64,000 nt of DNA from Molossus alvarezi (Eukaryota > Chordata > Mammalia > Chiroptera > Molossidae). Shown one piece after another: positions 53,421-64,000 of this stretch. The stretch spans positions 1,984,001 through 2,048,000 of the forward strand of contig CM073895.1 of NCBI GenBank assembly GCA_037176705.1, read 5' to 3'. The notes below the pieces were generated by a model. It made no database searches. It was given only the letters and a program-made list of their open reading frames with translations, and was not told the origin of the DNA. Made by a program: the position numbers and the translations under genes. How positions within the stretch are numbered: position 1 is the stretch's first letter; the number at the start of each line of letters is the position of its first letter.

Positions 53421-56259
53421 CTGTACTTGGAGCTCTGCCCCAAAAGCTGCTTGGGAATCTGGGAGCAGCTGGTGCTGTCCTCACTCAGGACAAACTCACA
53501 CCTCTGATGTCTGCGCCCGGTGCCCCGCCTGCGTGAGGTGAGCCTGAAGTTGGCAGAAGCCTGGGGAGCACAGACCCAGTCCTGCCCTGGGCAGTCAGCG
53601 TCCTGCCGCTGAGGCCACCGGGGCTGGGTTAGATCTTCCTACTCGCCAACACCGGGGTTCTGCCTGAGTTCTGTACTGACTCAGGGGTCTTAGATGGGTC
53701 TCTTAACTTTCTGGACATCACCTGCCACCTGCCCCAACTTGAGGGGAGAAGCCAGGACTGCTCTGGTCTCAGGACCCCCCAGAGTCCCTACCACCTCTCC
53801 CCGTGCCCCCTGCCACCGTTCCTGCCCCAGAACCTTGCCTGCTGCCCTTTGCCCCTCTCCAGAGTCCCAGCTCAAGGTCACCCCCAGCGAGGCCTCCCTG
53901 GGGTCTTTTATCAACATAGTCAGCCCCAGCACCCCCTGCACCCAGACTTGTCTCTGTTTTACCACCAGACACACAACCCAATCTCCACTTCCATCTCCCC
54001 ATCGGAAACACCGGCACCACAGGGTAGGGGCCGTTCCCTGGGTCCCCAGCACCGAGACTGGGGCTCCCCAACCCCGAGCATCAATCAACATTCACAGAAT
54101 GAGTGAAAAGCGAATGAATGAATGAATCAGTTGGGTGGGACAGCTCGGGGCCTTGGGCGGCTCACTCGGTCTGTGAATCTACTTCACCTGTCCCTCGGAC
54201 GCAGGGGCTCAGGAACGGCCTTCAAGACCGGGGCCAGCAAAGCCCACTTCCACTAGATAGGCAGAAGGGGCTGCCATGGCCGGGCTGCGGGGTCGGGGTC
54301 TGGGTCGCACCTGCGGCCCCCCAGGCTGTCGCCGCGCAAGGACACGGGAAGGGAACCGTGCCCAGGAGCTACCAGCCCGGGGACAGGTGAAGCTGCACAG
54401 AAAACGCCCCGCCTGCCCCGGGAAATGGGCTGGGCTGGAAGGTGTTCTCAGGTCCGTCCAGGAGCGCCGGCCCAGCGGGCAGCCTCCAGCAGCTCACCTC
54501 AGGTCACTCAGGAGTGGCCGTCGCCTGCGGGCAGTTCTGGGAGGCTGGCTCGGGATGGCCTAGAGTTTCAGTGAACAGGGCCAGGTGGAGGGACTCCCAG
54601 GGGCCGGAGGGCAGTGACTCAGAGGCTCCGTGAGGCCTGTGGCTTCCGAGGCCCCTTTGTGATGCGCTGACCCCTGCTCAGTCCCGGGGTTCCGGCTGGG
54701 CTTGGTGTGGGGGAGGGGAGCAGAGCAGTTCCTGGGGCCTCTGGTCCTTTGCTCCTTGACCCCTCCGTCCAGAGGGGCTGCAGGGGCTGCTGGGAGAAAA
54801 GGCCAGACCCTACCCCACACTGCCCACCTGGCCTGAGAGGGCAGGACTAGGACCCACGTTGACATGGGGTCTGCGAAGGCCCCGTCGGGGGCTCCTTTCT
54901 CTGCCGTCTCCAGAGAGGCTTCTGGGGGCCTTGCCAAATGAAAGGGAGGTGGGGGGTTCCTGATCGTGGTGGGAGCGGGCAGAATTGCCAGGGAGGGTCC
55001 CCCACAAGAGACACCCACATTTGGCCAGCATAGGGCTCAGTTGTCTCCCTCTGCCCCTGCGGCCTTGAGGCTCAGAGCCCAATCTCCAGGACCCCGTGGC
55101 CCTGGCTGGGGGAGTGGGAAGGGGCACCCCAGTGATCGGAGTGGGACGCAGCCACCGGCACTGCTGATGGGCCAGCGGCTCTGAGCGGAGCAGGCCCAGT
55201 CGGAAGTCAGGCTTCCCTCCCCGGGCCTGCCTTGGTCCCCGCGTGCTCCTGTTTCAGAGCCTCGCGGACTCTCGGGTGCTGGGTGGCGCTGGTCACAGAG
55301 CCAGGGTCCTCACCCGAAGGCCTGCCCTGGGTCCTGCAGGACGCCTCTGGCCACCCTGAGGCGGCCTCTCAGGTTAACAAGCCCTGGGAGGGCAGTGCGG
55401 GGGGTCGGATCCCCGCCCCCAGCCCTGGAGCCCAGTCCCGGTCTCCTCGGTGCCCTGGCCCTTTCCTGGCAGCCCCGTCTGAAGGCCCAGCAGCTGGCCT
55501 GGATGGGGTTGAGGTCAAGGTCAGGGCAGTGAGAAGCTGGGACTGACTTTCCTGGGAGCGCGGGGGCAGGGCCAAGGCCCAGCCAGGCCAGGCAGAGGGC
55601 CCTTCCCAGAGCACTGTGGTCCTGAGGTCCCCACACTCGACTTAGTCCAGCCGGAGTGGCCCGTCCCCAGCCTCGGCTGCCTGGACGCAGAGGCTGGCGG
55701 GCCTCGGCGCTCACATCTGTCCCCCCGCGCCCCGCCCCGGTCCTTGGTTCTCCCCGTCTGCAGCCACATTAGTAAAAAGCAGAAACTTGGGGTGAGCAAG
55801 GGGCCTGGTCCAGGTCAGCACTGAGGCCTACAGGTGGGGGCTGGGGAGGGGCCAGGCTGGCAGCCACCAGAAGCTGGGAAAGGGGTTCCACCGGCTGCTG
55901 GGGGCCCCTGCACGCCCTCCCCGCCCGCTGCCTCCTCAGGTCGGGCCTGGGTCTCCTGCACAGGAGCAAAGGGGCCAGGGTGGCCTGACTCTGCCCAGGT
56001 CTCTGTCATCGAGCCACCAACTCAGGCCTAACAGCTGAAACAGTCCCCTCCCCTGTAGGGTTTGTCACAGAGTCCGCAGAGAGAGCAGGTGCACAGAGGT
56101 GTGGTCGGGAAATACTGGGAGGGGGGAGGGGCACAGGTGAGGGTGGACAGCTGGTGGGAGAGGCTGGGTCACCTTCTCTGAACCCTGAGGTCACTGTTTC
56201 CATGATCCCTACAGTTAACACTTTTACCCTGGTTCCATAATTAACATTTTTATAACTAA
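53421..56259. other. Intergenic DNA, or MMEL1 5' region
   Basis: GC-rich, with a gaatgaatgaatga run near 54,113-54,127. No coding exon recognised. The MMEL1 first exon may lie here. Confidence 0.4.
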
Positions 56260-56268
56260 TTAGCAATT

Positions 56269-56431
56269 TTAAAAAAAAATTTATTGATCAGAGAGAGAGA
56301 CACACCGACTTGTTGTTCCGCTTATTTATGCATTCATTGGTTGATTCTTGTATGTGCCCTGACCAGGGATTGAACCTGTGACCTTGGCGTATCTGGACAA
56401 CTCTAACCCACTGAACCACTCAGCCGGGCTG
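56269..56431 (-). mobile_element. Ves-type bat SINE (short)
   Basis: Minus-strand copy with 'gatcagagagagagacacac', 'tgtgccctgaccagggattg' and a tRNA-like end. ttagcaatt flanks it at 56,260-56,268 and 56,432-56,440. Confidence 0.88.
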
Positions 56432-56440
56432 TTAGCAATT

Positions 56441-58006
56441 CCTTGTACGAAGTTCTTGCTCCTCGAATCTCCGTGTGGACCCTGACATAATACATTGGTG
56501 TTAGAAGTGGTCCCTGTCACCAGACCCTCAAGATAGGATGTGGGACTGAGGGCCTTGGCAGGGGGTCCATGGCATGTGGTGGCTTCATGATTGGTGGAGG
56601 AGCCGCTGGAGTTGAGGACCCAGGCACTGCTGCATGTCACCAGCCCGGCAGCGCTGGCCCCAGGACAGCCGTGCGGCGGGTCTCCTGGTGCACTTACATG
56701 GGCAGAAGTACCACTTGGGTCCTGGAATGCTCAGCTCCAGTCACAGCAGTCAGAGGGGTCCCTGGCGGCCCTGAAAGGGACTGGGCTGGCCTTGCCGTCA
56801 GCCGCACACGCCACCCTGCAGGGGGCGCGCCTGCCAGGTTGGCTACATTCACGCCCTTCTCTCCAAGTTTCTTAAGAAAAGCTCAGGCGTTGATGGGAAA
56901 GCAATGGGACCTGGAAACTAGGGAGGGGACACCTGGTCCAGCTCAGATGAAGCTGAGAACCTCGAACCCTCGTCTGCCAAGCCTCTCTTTCCAGCGGAAG
57001 CTGCTGGTCCTTCAGCCTCCGGGAGACCTGCCTTTTCTCATCACAGACCCCGTGAGAACCTTGCAGGGGTGAGGGCCTAGAGAGAGGATGCTGGTTCTAT
57101 TTAACCTCTGCCCCACCCTCAAGTAGGGCTGGATCTCAGGTGTGGGGGCGGGGGCTCCCATGCAAAGGCTGACCCAGGAGAAAGTGGCACAGGCACCCGG
57201 TGCCTGCAGGGTTTGCCAGGTCACACTGAGAAACCTGAGGACACAGCGTGGGAATGGAGTCTCAGCGTATGAGACCAAGGCAGAGAGGGTGCCACACGGG
57301 GCTGGCTTTACTAACATGGGCACAACTGCCAGAGACGATGAACCTACTGTGTTTGCTCATGTCAAGCTGGAAGTGACTAACGAGTCATTTAGTGAATGAC
57401 TCTAGACTCGGTGGTCCAGTTAATGAAGTGGAGATGCCAGGGCTTCCGCGGTGTTATGTAGAGGAAGGCCCCCAAAGTGCAGGGAGACAGCATGTAGGAG
57501 TGGATTCATCACATGTGGCTGGTGCACCCCACGGCAACCGCCATGGGGGTCACAGGACTTTCCCCCCCTCCGTGGCTATGATAAACTGTAGGAATGCACT
57601 TGAAATTGAGCCTTCCTTGCATTCCACATGCATTGCTTATGGTGCATTATCCTTTCATTGTGGAGTTGGATTTGGGTTTGCCAGGGTTTCACTGAGGATT
57701 TTGGAACTGGTGTTTCATTGAATGCAATCGGTGGAGACTTCTGTTCGGTTGGGATTCTGCTTTCTTCTTGGTTCTAGACTTGACCGTAACCTGGATGAGC
57801 TGTGCTTGAAAGGCTGGGCCATTTCCTGACACCACCTGGACCTCGGCTTGCTGGGGTGGGGTGGGGCTCCTCCACCACCTTCTCCTTCCCACCGCGGTGA
57901 TTGTCCTGTGTGAGGTTTGTCTGTTCTGGGGTCTGTAAATACCGTTTTCCTAGGAACAAATGCTTTCCCTACAGGCCTTCGGACTTATTTGCATAGAGTT
58001 GAGAAA
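56441..58006. other. Intergenic DNA without recognised gene
   Basis: Mixed sequence. Part of 57,400-57,740 reads like old repeat DNA, but no family could be assigned. Confidence 0.35.
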
Positions 58007-58016
58007 ACTTGATGCT

Positions 58017-58253
58017 TTAAAAAATTTTTTTTTTATCCTCACCCGAGGACATTTTTTCGTTTTTTGTTCAGAGAGTGGGAGGGAGAGAGAGAAACATAAA
58101 CATGAAAGGGACACATCGAGTGGCTGCCAGCCGCACGACCCAACTAGGGCCGGGGACAAACTGCAACCGAGGTACATGCCCTTAGTGGGAACCGAACCTG
58201 GGTCTCTCTGGACCACAGGCTGACGCTCTAACCACTGAGCAAAACGAGCCAGG
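58017..58253 (-). mobile_element. Ves-type bat SINE
   Basis: Minus-strand copy including the 'atcctcacccgaggacattt' tail region and the 'ctctaaccactgagcaaaac' head. cttgatgctt occurs on both sides (about 58,007-58,016 and 58,254-58,263), a target duplication. Confidence 0.93.
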
Positions 58254-58263
58254 GCTTGATGCT

Positions 58264-60035
58264 TCTTTTGATGTCCTGTTACTGTGTCCTTGTCATTTGT
58301 AAAATGTCGTGTCTGTAGTTGAGATTCTGGTGGTCATTTCAAGACATCCACCTCGAAGAAACATCTTGCCATGGGGACTCAGGTTACTGACCACATAGGT
58401 GACCCTGCCTCCAGTCTCCTGCGACCAAATTCCCTCTCCTATGCACCAAATTAGGCAATAATGAGGGATCCCAGAAAACCCCAGACACCCACTCTTGACT
58501 CCAATAAAGGCAGAGCCCTGGGCCCAGGAGTTCTCTCTCTCTCCCCCCTCTCCACCTCGCTGTGTGGCCCCGATGTTCCGTGCACCCTCCAGGACCTGTG
58601 AGTAATGCATCTTGGTCTTCAAAGTTCCCTGATGGCTTTTGACTAATTGCATCCTGACATCACAATAATCACAGGGGCTGACCCAGTGCCAACACTGGCT
58701 CCAAACGGGGAAATGCCTGTGGCGCTCCCCACAGGTGGCACGGGCCAGGGGAGTGCCCGGGGCCCTCTAGCAGGGAGCATCAGTACCAACAGGTGGGGAT
58801 GACAGCGTCTTTGCGCTTTCCCTTTCTCGGTTGGCTACTGGCTCACCTGTTTTATTGTACTTCTGAACAGTCCGATTTCGGGTTTATTTATTAGTCCTCC
58901 ACTTTTCTATTCCTAATTCACACCTGCCAGCTTTAACCCTTTCGATTCCCGCCTCCTGCTTTCATTTACAGCCTTTTTCTAACTTCTCAAACCGAGCCGT
59001 ACTTCATTCACTTCTGTGTGTTGCTGCATATTGTTCTCGGGCGACCTCTGTGTGGTCCTGTTGGGCTGTATCTGTCCCAGGCGTCACACTTCCCCGAATT
59101 CATGTTATTTCCCTCCAGTTCTGCAATTCCAGATTTCATTTCCTCTGGAAACAAAAAGCTTTTTCCCATGCAGAGGAGAAGATGAACGTGCAGCGTCATT
59201 GTCTTGAGGCCAGGAAATGCTAAGTGTACCACCTCACAAATGTTCTCAGGGACCCAACGTGCAGGCACCGTGTGAACACCAGGTGCGCTGCTCCTCGGCT
59301 CGGAGAACTTACACCAGCCAGACCTACCCTGGCTTTCTGCTCCGGACCCCGCACAGGGCCTGCTGGTTTCTGTCCCCTTGAGCGCATGGTGTGAGGTTGG
59401 GGTGATGGTCGACCCTCACATCTGCCTGCAGTGGGTGTGGGAACCTCTCCGAGGCAGGCTGGGGGCGGGGGGGGGCATGGGGCAGGACAGACTTTGCCCA
59501 GGGAGCCGGGGAGGCTGGGACCCTCTGCAAGGGATCCCGGAGCTGGGCTGGGGTGTGGCTCCTAGTCACCACAACTTGACTGTGACCGTGACCATGACCA
59601 TGTGTTTCTTGTTGGACCTTTCCAGCTCCTGCTTTCCAAAAGGGACGAGGCCGCATGACAGGGTCTCTAGGGCTGGGCTCCTTGGCTTCCCCAGGAGAGT
59701 TTTCCAAGCAAACAGGAAGGCAAACTTAATCCACCTTTTACATTCGACCTCTTGGCCAGATCAGCCAGAGGCCCAGCCTCTGCTCATTTAGTGGGTGGGC
59801 TCTCTCTGCTTGATGGTGGTGGTGGGGATCCTCGCCATGGCAGGGGCGGTGGGTTTGGGCACTGGACTCCCCAGGAAAATGACTTGAGGAAAGCATGGGT
59901 CTCAGCTGGCAGACCCCAGCTTGGGCGTCTTGTTCTTGGGGGGCCCCATCTGAGGCTTAGGCCAAGGCCAGGGTCAAGGCTGCTTCATGCCCAGGGAAGG
60001 GCTGCACCATCTCCCTAGGGTCACCATGAACTGGC
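58264..60035. other. Region 3' of TTC34
   Basis: No gene or named repeat recognised. It contains the downstream flank of TTC34. Confidence 0.35.
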
Positions 60036-60041
60036 TTTAAT
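60036..60041 (-). terminator. TTC34 polyadenylation signal ATTAAA
   Basis: Minus-strand ATTAAA about 220 bases past the TTC34 stop codon, a common variant of the polyadenylation hexamer. Confidence 0.6.
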
Positions 60042-60262
60042 CCTGTCCAACCTGCTGGCCCCACGCCAGGGCCTCCAGGGCCCAGCTTTGGGGTTCAGGG
60101 TGCCATTGCAGCAAGGGGCTCTGGGCCTCCCGGGACGGTCATCCAGGCCAGCAGGTCTCCCTCCTCTCTGCTCAACATTGACCCACCCCAGGGCTGGGAG
60201 GGCGGGTGAGCATCCCCCCTGGTTTGGGGGGAAAATGACAGTGTGGCCTGGAGAGCATGGGG

Positions 60263-60790
60263 TCAGTGGAGCCGGCAGCCCAAGGCTGCCTCCCTCCGGA
60301 TTCTCGCCTTCAGCTTCTTCAGGCCGCAGTGCTCGGGGTCCACTAGGAGCCCGCTCTCGGCTGCTGTCCAGGCCTCGGCATAATGCTGCTCCTCCAGGCA
60401 GCGCTGCCCATGGCACAGAAACACCTGGGCAGCGGGAGCCCGGCCTGGCCGCTCCCACAGGCTGATCTGGGCTGGAGTGGGCGCCAGCGCGAGGGCCTGG
60501 GCGAAGGCCCCTGCAGCCCCAGCCTTGTTCCCCAGGCTCAGGAGCAGGCAGCCCCTGGAGCACAAATCCTCCACTCGCATCGGGAGGTCCCTATCCCCTG
60601 CACCCTCCTGGAGCACAAGGTCCAGGTCTCCAAGTGCCCGGCCAAACTCCTGCAGCTCGGCCAGGCAGGTGGCCCGCTGGCGCAGGTGACAGGCACGGCC
60701 ACCACCAGCCAGGACGGCCAGCGAGCAGTAGCCCAGCGCTTGCCTGGGCTGCCCTGAGGTCCGGAGGGTGCTGGCTTCCTGGGCAGCAGC
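60263..60790 (-). CDS. TTC34: TTC34 last exon
   Basis: Starts in phase 0 after the acceptor ctctgcag and ends at TGA (60,263-60,265). It holds about four TPR-like helical pairs and a basic segment LKKLKARIRREAALG at the end. Confidence 0.88.
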   Translation of the reverse strand, partial: AAAQEASTLRTSGQPRQALGYCSLAVLAGGGRACHLRQRATCLAELQEFGRALGDLDLVLQEGAGDRDLPMRVEDLCSRGCLLLSLGNKAGAAGAFAQALALAPTPAQISLWERPGRAPAAQVFLCHGQRCLEEQHYAEAWTAAESGLLVDPEHCGLKKLKARIRREAALGCRLH

Positions 60791-63700
60791 CTGCAGAGGG
60801 GACAGAGGGAGTCCGGGTCAGCCCAGTATGTCGCAGCCCCCCACCGGCCTGCACACCTGACCTCTGGAGGGGGCACCTCCCTGCAAGCCCACAGACCTGG
60901 AATTTCTGCAGGCCGCTCGGAGGACCTCCCCTTCTCACACCTCCACTGCCCTGCTGACCTCCTCCCTCCCTCTGCTCCTCTCCAGTCAGGTCCCCTACAG
61001 GCCCCTCTCATGGGCGGTGCCCAGCTGGGCCTCCCACCCTTTCAAGGCTGCCGGGCCCCGGGGACGGGAGCAAGCACCACGCCGGCCCACCTGGTTCTCG
61101 CGCCCCCTCCAAGGCCCAAGGCCTGGAATCACTAGCGGGCTTCTCACTAAGGTCGTGCGGGGCCAGGTGCGGACACGCCGCGGCCGCTGCGGCGCGATCG
61201 GGGTGCCGGGAGCCCCTCTACACGCCTCTCCCCCCGCTCCGCGGGCACGCTGGCCCCTCGTGGCTCTCCTCCATCCCGCAGCGGCTCCCCACTGCGGGGT
61301 GAGGCCCGGCAAGACCGCGTGTCCCGGCCCCTCCCTGTTCCCTGAGCGGCCGGCTGCACCGACGCCCCACCGCGCCGCGCCCCCAGGGCCCGCGCAGGGC
61401 GCCAGCACAGGCTGGGAGGCCCACGTGCGCGCGGCCGGGACCGGGTGGACCCCGCTCGCCCTCGGGCCGCAGGACAGTAACCAGCAGCTCCGCCCTGTGC
61501 ACAGTCCCGCAGTGCAGCGCCCTCCCGACAGGCTCCGCGCGGTCCGGCTTAGGGGCGGGGTCGCTGCTGCGCAAGCGCAGTGCCTCCGGACCTGGGCCGC
61601 GAACACTTCCGGCTCTCTTCCGGGTCGGACGTGTTGCTGGGCAACGGGAGTGCGTCGCGCGGACTCGCCCCGCCGCGCGGGAAGCAGCTTCCAGGCCTCC
61701 GCGCCGCGCGGCCCTCCGCGTGCTCGCTCCCTGGCCCGCTGGCCCCCTGGCCCCGGGTGGCCGCGTGGCCTCGGCACCGCCCCGTGCTCTTTGCGTGGTT
61801 TCCCTTCCTGGCGGACGCGAGGGCTGGAGCATGGGCGCCCGGGCCGCACGGTGCGAACCCCGAGTCCGCGGCTCCCAAGCTGGCCGTGCCCCTGGCCTGC
61901 CCTGCAGGTGGTTCCTTCGGGGCCCCGCCCACAACGCGCACAAAGCGCGGGGGAGGCACTGTGTCCCCCGCCCTGGGCCCGCCAGCGGCCCCTGTGGCAC
62001 GGGCTGCCCTTGGCGCTTTGGCCAGACACCGCCCCCAGCCAGCCCCTGCCTCCCCTCCACGTCGGCCCCCATTCGGGACTGGTCTGAGCTCCGTCCCCCA
62101 TGGCCTTGGCCTGTCCCCACCATGGTTTCACCTCCACTGTGACCTCGCCACCCCACTGAGCTGTCCCCGGGTCTGCGACCTACACTCTGAAGTGGGCCCC
62201 ATTGTCTCCCCTGAGGGTCACGGGCCACAGGGCGGGGCTGACGCTCCACCCAGCACCTGGCGGAAGGTGCTCGCACATTCTTGTGGGGTAGAATGTAATG
62301 AAAAACCAGCCAAAGTGGCAGGGACCCCAGCCCGACATCCCTTCGAGGGCCCCTCTCAGGTCAGCCACAGGAGCTTCCTCCCACCTGCGCTCTTAGTGGG
62401 AGAAACACGTCCCTCCTGGCCTGCCCTGGTGCTGGGATGGGCTTCCTACCAGAGCAAGGCGCTCCTGACTGGTTCTGCCTGGCTCCGAGGAGGGGGTCCT
62501 CTCCCTCTCCCCGACCCGTCACCTGTGGTGTATCCACCTCGTGTAGTTTTCAGACCTTAGCTTGAGATGGTGACACCTGGGGGCCTCTGGCTCACACCCC
62601 ACCCACCCACGCCCACCTGAAATCAGCCAAAGGGAATGCAAAGCTGCCCGTGGTGCTGGGGTGGAGCTGACATGGAGGCTCCGTGCCGGACTGCAGGCCT
62701 GCACGTACCTGGGCCAGGCTCTGCCGCTCCGAGGCCTCCAGGAGACTCAGCAGGAAGCCAAGGTCTCTGGCGTCTGTCTCTGCCAGGCACTGCAGGTCCC
62801 CAGCTGCGGCCGGCACATCTCCCTTCTTGAGCAGGAGCAGGCCACGCCGGGCCCGGGCCGCTTCTGATGGCGGGGTGGGGCACAGGGCCTCTTGTAGGCG
62901 GGCGCCAGCCTCCTCGTAGCTGCCTGGCAGGGGTTCGGGAAGGACAGTCAGGGTTGCGCTGGGGCAGGGGGCAGAGGTGGCACTGCGTTGGGGAGCCCGC
63001 CACAGCCTTTCTTGCTCTGTGCTGGCTGGGGGAGCAGGGGGCTGACGGAAGGGCTCAGTCCCGGGAGGAACAACCAGGAGCATAGGGACATGGTGACGCC
63101 ATGCTGGTCACATGGGCTTGCCTGCTACCAGTACCCCCGCCTGGGGGGTCACTGAAGTCCATGTCCCCCAGGCTGAGTAGCATGGCTCGGAGCCCCTCAC
63201 CGTGGTCACCACGAGGGTCTGCTCTCTCCCGGGTGCCCATAGGAGCAGGATTGGTGGTGAGGTGACAGGTGGGGATATGCAGGCTGCAGAGACCTCCCTT
63301 TTCAAGTTAGTGCTGAAATGTGTTCAGGATTTTTCAGGAAAGGCCGACAGGTTGACACATGTGGGCATAAGACACCCCACCTGGAGGGGACCCAGGTCCC
63401 AGGGACACTCAGTCAACATCTGGTGAATTAACACATGAGTCACTGAGGAGGCCCGAGCCTCATATGAAGCCCTACGTCCCTGCTTCATGTCTCTGTCCTG
63501 CAGGCAAAGCCACCTAGGTGACAGGGAGCTGGAGACACTGGCACACCAGGCACATGGGATGCCGGTGGAAGGGATCTTCGTGGCCACAGAGTCCAGGGTC
63601 TCTCTCCCATGTTATAGAGGATGCCAGGGTGAAAGGAGCCGGGACAGACACCCTGTACCCCCCACCTGGGCCAAGGCGTACCCATGGCAATGAGCACGTC

Positions 63701-63952
63701 TGCCAGCAGGATGTGCCCGCTCAGCTTCCCGGCGTCGATTTGGGTCACTGCCTCCCCGGCGGCGAGGAGGCCCTGGAAGTCCCCGTCGCTGAGGCGGGCC
63801 CCGGGGTCCGGCAGCTGGCTCAGGAGGCCCCGGCAGTGGGATGACAGGCCCTGTGTGATGATGGCCTGGGCCTCTGGCTTCAGAGAGCGGATCTCGGGGA
63901 CCGCTGTGCCCGGATCCAGCTTCAGAGCCGAGAGGACGTCGTCTATAGCCTC
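60263..63952 (-). CDS. TTC34: Tetratricopeptide repeat protein 34, C-terminal exons (partial)
   Basis: Scaffold-like protein of tetratricopeptide helices; its molecular role is poorly known. Three exons are in the window: 63682-63952 (90 codons and one base), 62709-62923 (215 bases) and 60263-60790 (176 codons with the stop). They join in phase. The reading is rich in alanine, leucine and helix-turn-helix TPR-like blocks such as QALGYCSLAVLAGG, RATCLAELQEFGRALGDLDL, GCLLLSLGNKAGAAGAFAQA, QVFLCHGQRCLEEQHYAEAW. The name rests on this TPR content and on the position beside MMEL1 on the same strand, as in human. The upstream exons lie beyond base 64,000. No disrupting change is seen. Confidence 0.85.
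60791..61020. other. TTC34 last intron, 3' part
   Basis: Intronic DNA between the last exon and the CpG-rich block; nothing recognised. Confidence 0.4.
61020..62060. promoter_or_regulatory. CpG-rich block with X-box, NRF1 and ETS-like motifs in a TTC34 intron
   Basis: About 1 kb, dense in CG dinucleotides, inside the last TTC34 intron. Within 80 bases it has an NRF1-like site tgcgcaagcgca (61,568-61,579), two cttccgg ETS-like sites (about 61,606-61,623) and a palindromic RFX X-box gttgc-tgg-gcaac (61,633-61,645). This is the make-up of a housekeeping or cilium-related CpG-island promoter. No coding exon next to it could be recognised; the 350-380 codon frames on both strands are a by-product of GC richness. 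Confidence 0.65.
62709..62923 (-). CDS. TTC34: TTC34 penultimate exon
   Basis: Codes SYEEAGARLQEALCP, ARARRGLLLLKKGDVPAAAG, LGFLLSLLEASERQSLAQ. An acceptor four bases further in (caggcag) exists, but only the ccctgccag border at 62,923 keeps phase with the exon before it. Confidence 0.87.
62924..63681. other. TTC34 intron
   Basis: About 760 bases of intronic DNA; nothing recognised. Confidence 0.5.
63682..63952 (-). CDS. TTC34: TTC34 third exon from the end
   Basis: Codes EAIDDVLSALKLDPGTAVPE, EAQAIITQGLSSHCRGLLSQ, LLAAGEAVTQIDAG and LSGHILLADVLIAMG. Phase 0 start after the acceptor ccttgcag; donor gtacgc. Confidence 0.87.
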
Positions 63953-64000
63953 CTGCAAGGGGAGAGCGCAGGGTGGGTATTTGCCAAGTGTTTGTCCTCC

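Noticed and set aside
52560..55800. A non-coding first exon of MMEL1
   Set aside because: Expected in this region from the human gene, but no donor or promoter stood out enough to place it.
60995..62276. Open frames of 326-380 codons on both strands between TTC34 exons
   Set aside because: They come from a GC- and CpG-rich block where stop codons are rare. Arginine-, proline- and alanine-rich translations with no domain on either strand.

Overview
The window is nuclear DNA from a placental mammal, most likely a bat. Genes are split into short exons with GT/AG borders and long introns. At least eleven tRNA-derived SINE copies have the look of the bat Ves family: a tRNA-like head, an 'aaacatcgatgtgagag / gcctcctgca' type body and a short A-rich tail, several with clear target-site duplications. 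LINE-1 debris, gammaretrovirus-like remnants and GC-rich minisatellites fill the rest. Gene order matches the human 1p36.32 block TNFRSF14 - PRXL2B - MMEL1 - TTC34. Gene names rest on recalled similarity to human proteins, not on a database search.

Layout. 1-4.4 kb: fragments of LINE-1 with two Ves SINEs. 4.4-6.8 kb: mostly unassigned, with one SINE and a retroviral polypurine-tract-like site. 6.83-8.25 kb: a degenerate direct duplicate of the MMEL1 exon 10-11 region. 8.6-9.35 kb: a minus-strand gammaretroviral env remnant. 10.8-15.8 kb: TNFRSF14 (+), eight coding exons that join in phase to 299 aa. 18.65-20.57 kb: PRXL2B (+), recognisable exon relics with a frameshift, three in-frame stops and loss of the CxxC motif. 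22.3-52.5 kb: MMEL1 (-), 23 coding exons that join in phase to exactly 779 aa, the length I recall for the human protein, with all catalytic residues present. 60.3-63.95 kb: the last three exons of TTC34 (-); the gene continues beyond the window.

TNFRSF14 is a lymphocyte receptor and MMEL1 a neprilysin-family membrane peptidase. They share a locus but no pathway visible here. The most unusual structure is a minisatellite of about 1.8 kb (37.56-39.36 kb) directly against MMEL1 exon 6. Each of its about 48 units repeats the last 18 exonic bases plus the splice donor, so the true donor is followed by a long series of near-identical decoys. Other points of note are the apparent loss of PRXL2B, the duplicated MMEL1 fragment upstream of TNFRSF14, a GC-AG intron in MMEL1, and a CpG-rich promoter-like block with an RFX X-box inside a TTC34 intron.
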